64,000 nucleotides of DNA, taken from contig NZ_CAKLPZ010000001.1 of NCBI RefSeq assembly GCF_923081025.1, positions 310,001 through 374,000 of the forward strand, read 5' to 3'. A program made the position numbers and the translations under genes. The notes below the pieces were generated by a model, which was given only the letters and a program-made list of their open reading frames with translations, was not told the DNA's origin and ran no database searches. Shown piece after piece: positions 59,890 through 64,000 of this stretch. The stretch comes from Neolewinella maritima. GTDB taxonomy: Bacteria > Bacteroidota > Bacteroidia > Chitinophagales > Saprospiraceae. Positions within the stretch are counted from its first letter, which is position 1; the number at the start of each line of letters is the position of its first letter.

Positions 59890-60960
59890 TTAATTCTCTA
59901 CTTCCGGGGGGGTATTTTCCCGCATATCGTCCCGGTGGCTGCGGCCCGGAGGTCCTAATCGCTCGAACGTGCTCTCCTGCTGCACCGGCCCGAACCGTCC
60001 CCGGCCCTCCTGCTCGTCGGCAGCGTCGTAGGCCTTAATGATGGATTTGACCAGTCGGTGGCGTACCACATCGTCAGCACTCAACCGAATGACCGAGATG
60101 CCCTTGATGGGCGCCAGTAACATGATGGCGCGCCGCAGTCCCGATACCTGATTACGTGGCAGGTCTACCTGGGATAGGTCGCCCGTAACGATACACTTAG
60201 CGGAGGGGCCCAGGCGGGTGAGGAACATCTTAATTTGAGAGGTGGTCGTGTTTTGCGCCTCATCCATGATGACGAAGGCATTATCCAGCGTACGGCCCCG
60301 CATGTAGGCCAGGGGGGCGATCTCGATGGTACCGTCTTCGCGGAACTTGTCCAGGCGTTCACGCGGTAGCATATCGTCTAGTGCATCGTACAGGGGCCGT
60401 AAGTAGGGATCGATCTTATCCTGCAGATCACCCGGCAAGAAGCCGAGGCTCTCCCCAGCCTCTACGGCGGGGCGGGTCAGGATTATCTTTTTCACGAGTT
60501 TATTCTTCAGGGCACGGATCGCCAGGGCTACTGCCGTGTACGTTTTGCCGGTTCCAGCTGGACCTACGGCAAAAACGATGTCATTGGATTCAGCCGCCGT
60601 GATCATTGCCGCCTGATTGGGGGTGCGGGCCTTGATGGGCTTACCGTTGCGGCCGAATACAATGGTCTTATTCTTGGCCCCGTTGCCCAGGCGGGTCTGG
60701 AAGGGGTTCTCACCGGCCAGTAAATCCTCGACGGTCTGGCTGCTGAGCTCCCTATTGTCCTGCAGCAGACGCATCATCAACTCCAGGTGGTGCTTGATCT
60801 TCTGGGCGTCCTGCTTTTCAGCCTTGATCTTGACGTTGGTACCCCGCTGGGTAATGGTGGCTTCCGGGTAGGCGGCCCGGATGAGCTTCAGCTTCTTATT
60901 GTTCTCGCCTAGGAGTTCTACGGGGTCCACCCCGTTGAGGGTCATTACAATTTCACTCAA
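59890..60960 (-). CDS. phoH: PhoH family ATPase
   Basis: A protein of about 356 residues. An N-terminal KH-like region (ELLGENNKKLKLIRAAYPEA, ITQRGTNVKIKAE) is followed by the PhoH ATPase domain: Walker A GPAGTGKTYTA, TRPAVEAGESLGFLPGDL, Walker B AFVIMDEAQNTT, then VTGDLSQVDLPR. PhoH proteins are cytoplasmic, often linked to RNA handling and phosphate or stress response. The family start MSEI..TL.GV.P implies the TTG at 60960; ATG 60945 is the alternative. The C-terminal 40 residues are charged and not conserved. Confidence 0.92.
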   Translation of the reverse strand: MSEIVMTLNGVDPVELLGENNKKLKLIRAAYPEATITQRGTNVKIKAEKQDAQKIKHHLELMMRLLQDNRELSSQTVEDLLAGENPFQTRLGNGAKNKTIVFGRNGKPIKARTPNQAAMITAAESNDIVFAVGPAGTGKTYTAVALAIRALKNKLVKKIILTRPAVEAGESLGFLPGDLQDKIDPYLRPLYDALDDMLPRERLDKFREDGTIEIAPLAYMRGRTLDNAFVIMDEAQNTTTSQIKMFLTRLGPSAKCIVTGDLSQVDLPRNQVSGLRRAIMLLAPIKGISVIRLSADDVVRHRLVKSIIKAYDAADEQEGRGRFGPVQQESTFERLGPPGRSHRDDMRENTPPEVEN

Positions 60961-61041
60961 ACGTGTTCGCTTTTTTCCCACGATGAAAGTGCCGTGGTAG
61001 TGGCTACTTAACCCACATAATTGTGGCAAAGTTGCAGTAGC

Positions 61042-63426
61042 CTATACCCTTACGCGGAAGCGGATGGCCCGTAAACCGTTTACGGACTGTAGGGGGTCGA
61101 GTACGAGATACTCTATCTCCCCGTCAATGAACTCCGCCTGCCGCAGGTAGTGCAGGTAATCCTGGTATTCCTCCAGGTCGCGGTCCTGCAGATAAACGAT
61201 ACTGATCATACCCGGCTGCGTGAGCCGCTCCTCCCCCTGGTGAATGGTGGCCTTATCGATCCGCTTCTTGAGGATCTCATAGCGTACGTTATAGTCTCCG
61301 TCTACATCGAAGCGTTTTTCATCCATCCGAAAGCGGATGTTGAGGGGTGTGGTGTAGGCGAACACCAGCTGCGCGGTGCGCAGGGGCATGGGTAGGGTGG
61401 TGCTCAGCGTCGCAATCTGCCGCGTCAGGTGGCAGAGGTCCACGAGTTGCGAGAGCCGCAGGTTGCGCAGGTGGATCCGGGAGAAATGATGTCGCTTGAG
61501 CAGGCTTTGCCCTGCGTAGATCTCGTATTCGACCCCATCGGTCTTGTACTTTTCAAAGTAGTGGGGCAAAACCCGCTGGGCTGCCTGGTCGCGTTCGGTC
61601 AGGAAGTCGCTAATGGTGCGGTTGAGTTTGTCTACGCTCGATTCGTAGTCGCGCCGCACGCGGTAGAACAGCCCCAGCTCCTCATCGAGGTTGTTGCGGT
61701 ACTGCTCCGCTACTTGCCGGAGCTCAGGCAGCTGTCCGCCGAGCTGCTTGACCAGCGGACTGAGCTGTTTGTGGATAAACTCGCCGAACCGTACCTCGTG
61801 CCCATTGTCGAACTCTTCCATCGTGGTAGCCAGATGGCCGTCCAGCCGCATGATTGCCTGATTGACGATCGGGAAGTCTACCAGCTCGAGTGCCTGGAGC
61901 AGGAAGAAGCGGCCGGCCCGCAGGTTGTCGATCAGGTCCTGATAGATCGCCGCGTTGCGCAGGTTACTGCTCCCTACGATGTCGGCCTGCCCGTATAGGG
62001 GATAAACCTTCGTGAAGCGGATCTCCTCCTGCACTTCGGGCAGTCCCTCTTCCTGCCGCTTCAGAATATTGAAGGCAGCTTCGGTGAAGCGCCACTCGAC
62101 CGTCGGGTGCAGGCTGGTGTACTGCTCGCGCATGATCACCTCGATGCGGTTGTCGATATACTCCCGGCTACGCTCCACGGCGGTTCGGAACAGGCCGCGG
62201 ATCTCTTCGAAGCGGGTTTCCAGAAAGGCATTTAGCGCATTAACCACCGGGCTGGCCAGTTCCACGATTCCGATCACGTGCTGCTCCTGACTGAGCAGGG
62301 GGGCCAGCAGCATACTCCGGTAGCCCAGGCTGATCAGTTTTTGCTCCAACACGGTGCGGACGGGCAGTTCCCGCAGATCCTGAACCACTAGGATCTCGCC
62401 GGATAAGAATACCTGGTCATAAATGCTACCGGCGTACAGGGGGTCGGTCAGCCGATCTACCTCGTCCGCCAGGAGATTGTAGCGGATGCGGTACTCGTGA
62501 TCGATGGCGCGCTCTACCGGATAATCTACCGCCGTGAGGCCGAGCTGAAGGTGGGGCAGTTGAAACTGCAGGCGGACCAGATTGGCTAGTTCCTTGACCC
62601 GGCTTACGTCGAGCACCGCATCCCGACTGATGAGTCGGTGCTTCAGCCGGCTGAGGCTTTCCTCCTCCGTCACTTCGTACAGGCGGGCCAGGTGGAAGCC
62701 GTGGAAGTGAAAGCTCCGCGGTGGGAGCAGCCGCAGCCAGAGTTCCGTGTCGTGTACGTTGTTGAGGAGTTGCTGAATTTCCTGCTCCCCGAGGGGGGGT
62801 AACTCCCCCCGTACCTGAACCTCGATGAATTCCTCGTTCAGTGATGGTTTGTAGAATCGCTTCAGCCCGGTCTCTGCGTCCGGTACCGTGAGCATAGCCG
62901 TCGGCTTCACCTCTACCTGTACCCCGTAGCACTGCTTCAGAATGGTGGTCCCCAGCATCAGTAGGTTCAGCTTCTTTACTTCCTCAAGGTGAGTGCCGAA
63001 GGAGTAGCATACGTTTTGCTGGCCCATCAGTGCCCGCAGGGTCTTACTGATGTAGAGTGGATCGAAGGCGAAGGGAAGGGATATCTTGAACAGCCCCGTA
63101 GCCCGCTCGTGCGGTGAGATCATGGCCAGCATCAGCAGGTCGAGTACCTCGGTATGCTCCCGCAGGATGGATAGGTCGGTAATGGGGCCGTGTAGCTGAG
63201 GTAGGGGAGCCAGTCGTCGCAGGATCTCCTGCGCCAGGAAGCGTACTCCGGGGTCTTCGCCCCCGGCCAGTTCTTCTACCTGCCGAATCAGTACGTCAAG
63301 GCACAGCGAGGTGTCGTAGGGCGTCGCAAAGGGATTGGTGGTCGAGCGCAGTCCGTCATTATCTACCAGGGTGAAGGAGGTATCCTCACGGGGTTCATGA
63401 TCGTTTACGAAGATTTCCAGTTCCAT
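61042..63426 (-). CDS. Large GAF-domain protein
   Basis: A 794-residue cytoplasmic protein with one recognisable GAF domain in the middle (~330-450: AGSIYDQVFLSGEILVVQDL, VLEQKLISLGYRSMLLAPLL, VIGIVELASP). N- and C-terminal parts are long, mostly helical and of unknown family; the C-terminal end has several beta-like segments (YEIYAGQSLLKRHHF, IRFRVRV). No kinase, cyclase or DNA-binding domain is seen. Similar GAF proteins are known in Bacteroidota without assigned roles. It stands between pgk and phoH on the same strand; 81 bases separate it from phoH. Confidence 0.8.
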   Translation of the reverse strand: MELEIFVNDHEPREDTSFTLVDNDGLRSTTNPFATPYDTSLCLDVLIRQVEELAGGEDPGVRFLAQEILRRLAPLPQLHGPITDLSILREHTEVLDLLMLAMISPHERATGLFKISLPFAFDPLYISKTLRALMGQQNVCYSFGTHLEEVKKLNLLMLGTTILKQCYGVQVEVKPTAMLTVPDAETGLKRFYKPSLNEEFIEVQVRGELPPLGEQEIQQLLNNVHDTELWLRLLPPRSFHFHGFHLARLYEVTEEESLSRLKHRLISRDAVLDVSRVKELANLVRLQFQLPHLQLGLTAVDYPVERAIDHEYRIRYNLLADEVDRLTDPLYAGSIYDQVFLSGEILVVQDLRELPVRTVLEQKLISLGYRSMLLAPLLSQEQHVIGIVELASPVVNALNAFLETRFEEIRGLFRTAVERSREYIDNRIEVIMREQYTSLHPTVEWRFTEAAFNILKRQEEGLPEVQEEIRFTKVYPLYGQADIVGSSNLRNAAIYQDLIDNLRAGRFFLLQALELVDFPIVNQAIMRLDGHLATTMEEFDNGHEVRFGEFIHKQLSPLVKQLGGQLPELRQVAEQYRNNLDEELGLFYRVRRDYESSVDKLNRTISDFLTERDQAAQRVLPHYFEKYKTDGVEYEIYAGQSLLKRHHFSRIHLRNLRLSQLVDLCHLTRQIATLSTTLPMPLRTAQLVFAYTTPLNIRFRMDEKRFDVDGDYNVRYEILKKRIDKATIHQGEERLTQPGMISIVYLQDRDLEEYQDYLHYLRQAEFIDGEIEYLVLDPLQSVNGLRAIRFRVRV

Positions 63427-63468
63427 AACATGCCGTGAACGCCCCGGCTCCGCAAAAGGATTCCCGGC

Positions 63469-64000
63469 CTAGCTGCGGATCGCGGCAATACCGGGTAGCT
63501 CCTTGCCCTCCAGCAGTTCCAGCATGGCCCCTCCGCCGGTGGAGACGAAGCTGACCTGGTCGGCCAGTCCTGCCTGATTGATGGCGCTCACCGAGTCGCC
63601 GCCGCCGATCAGGCTATAGGCGTCATTCTCTTCCGTGGCCCGGGCTACCGCCTCGGCGATCGCGTTGGTGCCGATCGCGAAGTTCTTCATTTCGAAGACG
63701 CCCATCGGGCCGTTCCACAGGATGGATTTACTCTGCGCGATGATGCGCGAGAACTCTGCGATGGAATCCGGCCCGATGTCCAGACCCTCCCAGCCATCCT
63801 CGATCTCCCCGGAAGGGACGACCTTACTCGGCGTCTCATTGCTGAATTCCTTACCGACCATCGTATCTACGGGTAGGTATATCTTGGTGTTCTGAGCCTT
63901 AGCTTTTTCGAGCAGCTCCTTGGCGGTGTCGACCTTATCGCGCTCGACCAGCGAGTTGCCCACCTTGCCCCCCTGCGCCAGGCTGAAGGTATAGGCCATG
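63469..64000 (-). CDS. pgk: Phosphoglycerate kinase, 3' part
   Basis: The C-terminal ~176 residues of glycolytic phosphoglycerate kinase; the 5' part lies beyond the window. IYLPVDTMVGKEF, GWEGLDIGPDSI, SILWNGPMGVFEM, SLIGGGDSVSAINQAG and VSTGGGAMLELLEGKELPGI are the nucleotide-domain motifs, all intact. The Met at 63999 is internal (TFSLAQGGKVGNSL is mid-protein sequence), not the start. Confidence 0.96.
   Translation of the reverse strand, partial: MAYTFSLAQGGKVGNSLVERDKVDTAKELLEKAKAQNTKIYLPVDTMVGKEFSNETPSKVVPSGEIEDGWEGLDIGPDSIAEFSRIIAQSKSILWNGPMGVFEMKNFAIGTNAIAEAVARATEENDAYSLIGGGDSVSAINQAGLADQVSFVSTGGGAMLELLEGKELPGIAAIRS

Overview
The window reads as one piece of a chromosome from a GC-rich Bacteroidota bacterium, most likely a marine Saprospiria/Lewinella-type organism. 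This placement is inferred from the gene set: type IX secretion parts (PorU, a PorP/SprF-type protein, a SprE/PorW-type lipoprotein, one cargo C-terminal domain), a SusC/SusD pair, Bacteroidota promoter elements of the TTTG...TAnnTTTG type, and several TTG starts. No rRNA, tRNA, CRISPR array, phage or transposase was seen.

Bases 1-18,500 hold a long, tightly packed plus-strand surface-polysaccharide locus. It opens inside a PseG-acetyltransferase fusion, followed by PseI (pseudaminic acid). Then come glycosyltransferases, a GNAT enzyme, a Wzy-like membrane protein and a NodB-type deacetylase. Next is a run ordered PglD-, PglE/LegC-, PglF- and PglC-like, which should build and load a bacillosamine-type sugar on a lipid carrier. 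A glycosyltransferase, an O-antigen ligase/polymerase-like protein, a small T9SS cargo protein, two KpsC/KpsS-like glycosyltransferases and a Wzx flippase finish the locus. An AspT-type transporter follows. On the minus strand an MBOAT acyltransferase, its SGNH partner and an M23 peptidase may modify the envelope; the M23 gene shares a compact divergent promoter with the SprE-like gene.

Bases 26,545-35,451 are one minus-strand run: a phytochrome-like kinase with degenerate pigment-site residues, an Rcp1-like regulator, a canonical bacteriophytochrome kinase, a second regulator, heme oxygenase (makes biliverdin), an ArsC/Spx-like protein, HemF, a TetR regulator and an RlmK-like methyltransferase. 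Sensor, output and pigment supply thus lie together.

Bases 35,503-43,066 carry envelope and housekeeping genes (NlpC/P60 lipoprotein, DUF58, YraN, a beta-barrel protein, DUF697, nucleoid-associated protein, pirin). Mini-hairpin repeat tracts sit on both sides of the pirin gene. Bases 43,056-51,890 hold a VCBS/ASPIC lipoprotein divergent from SusC-SusD. Bases 51,900-56,928 hold PorU divergent from a PorP/SprF-type gene.

The least explained part is 56,929-59,770: a candidate non-coding RNA with its own promoter and terminator, divergent from a 518-residue protein of unknown function across a dyad; a relic of a repeat gene; and a gene whose product is a short head plus nine copies of a 14/17-residue unit, behind a leader resembling the start of the candidate RNA. 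PhoH, a GAF-domain protein and the 3' part of phosphoglycerate kinase close the window.
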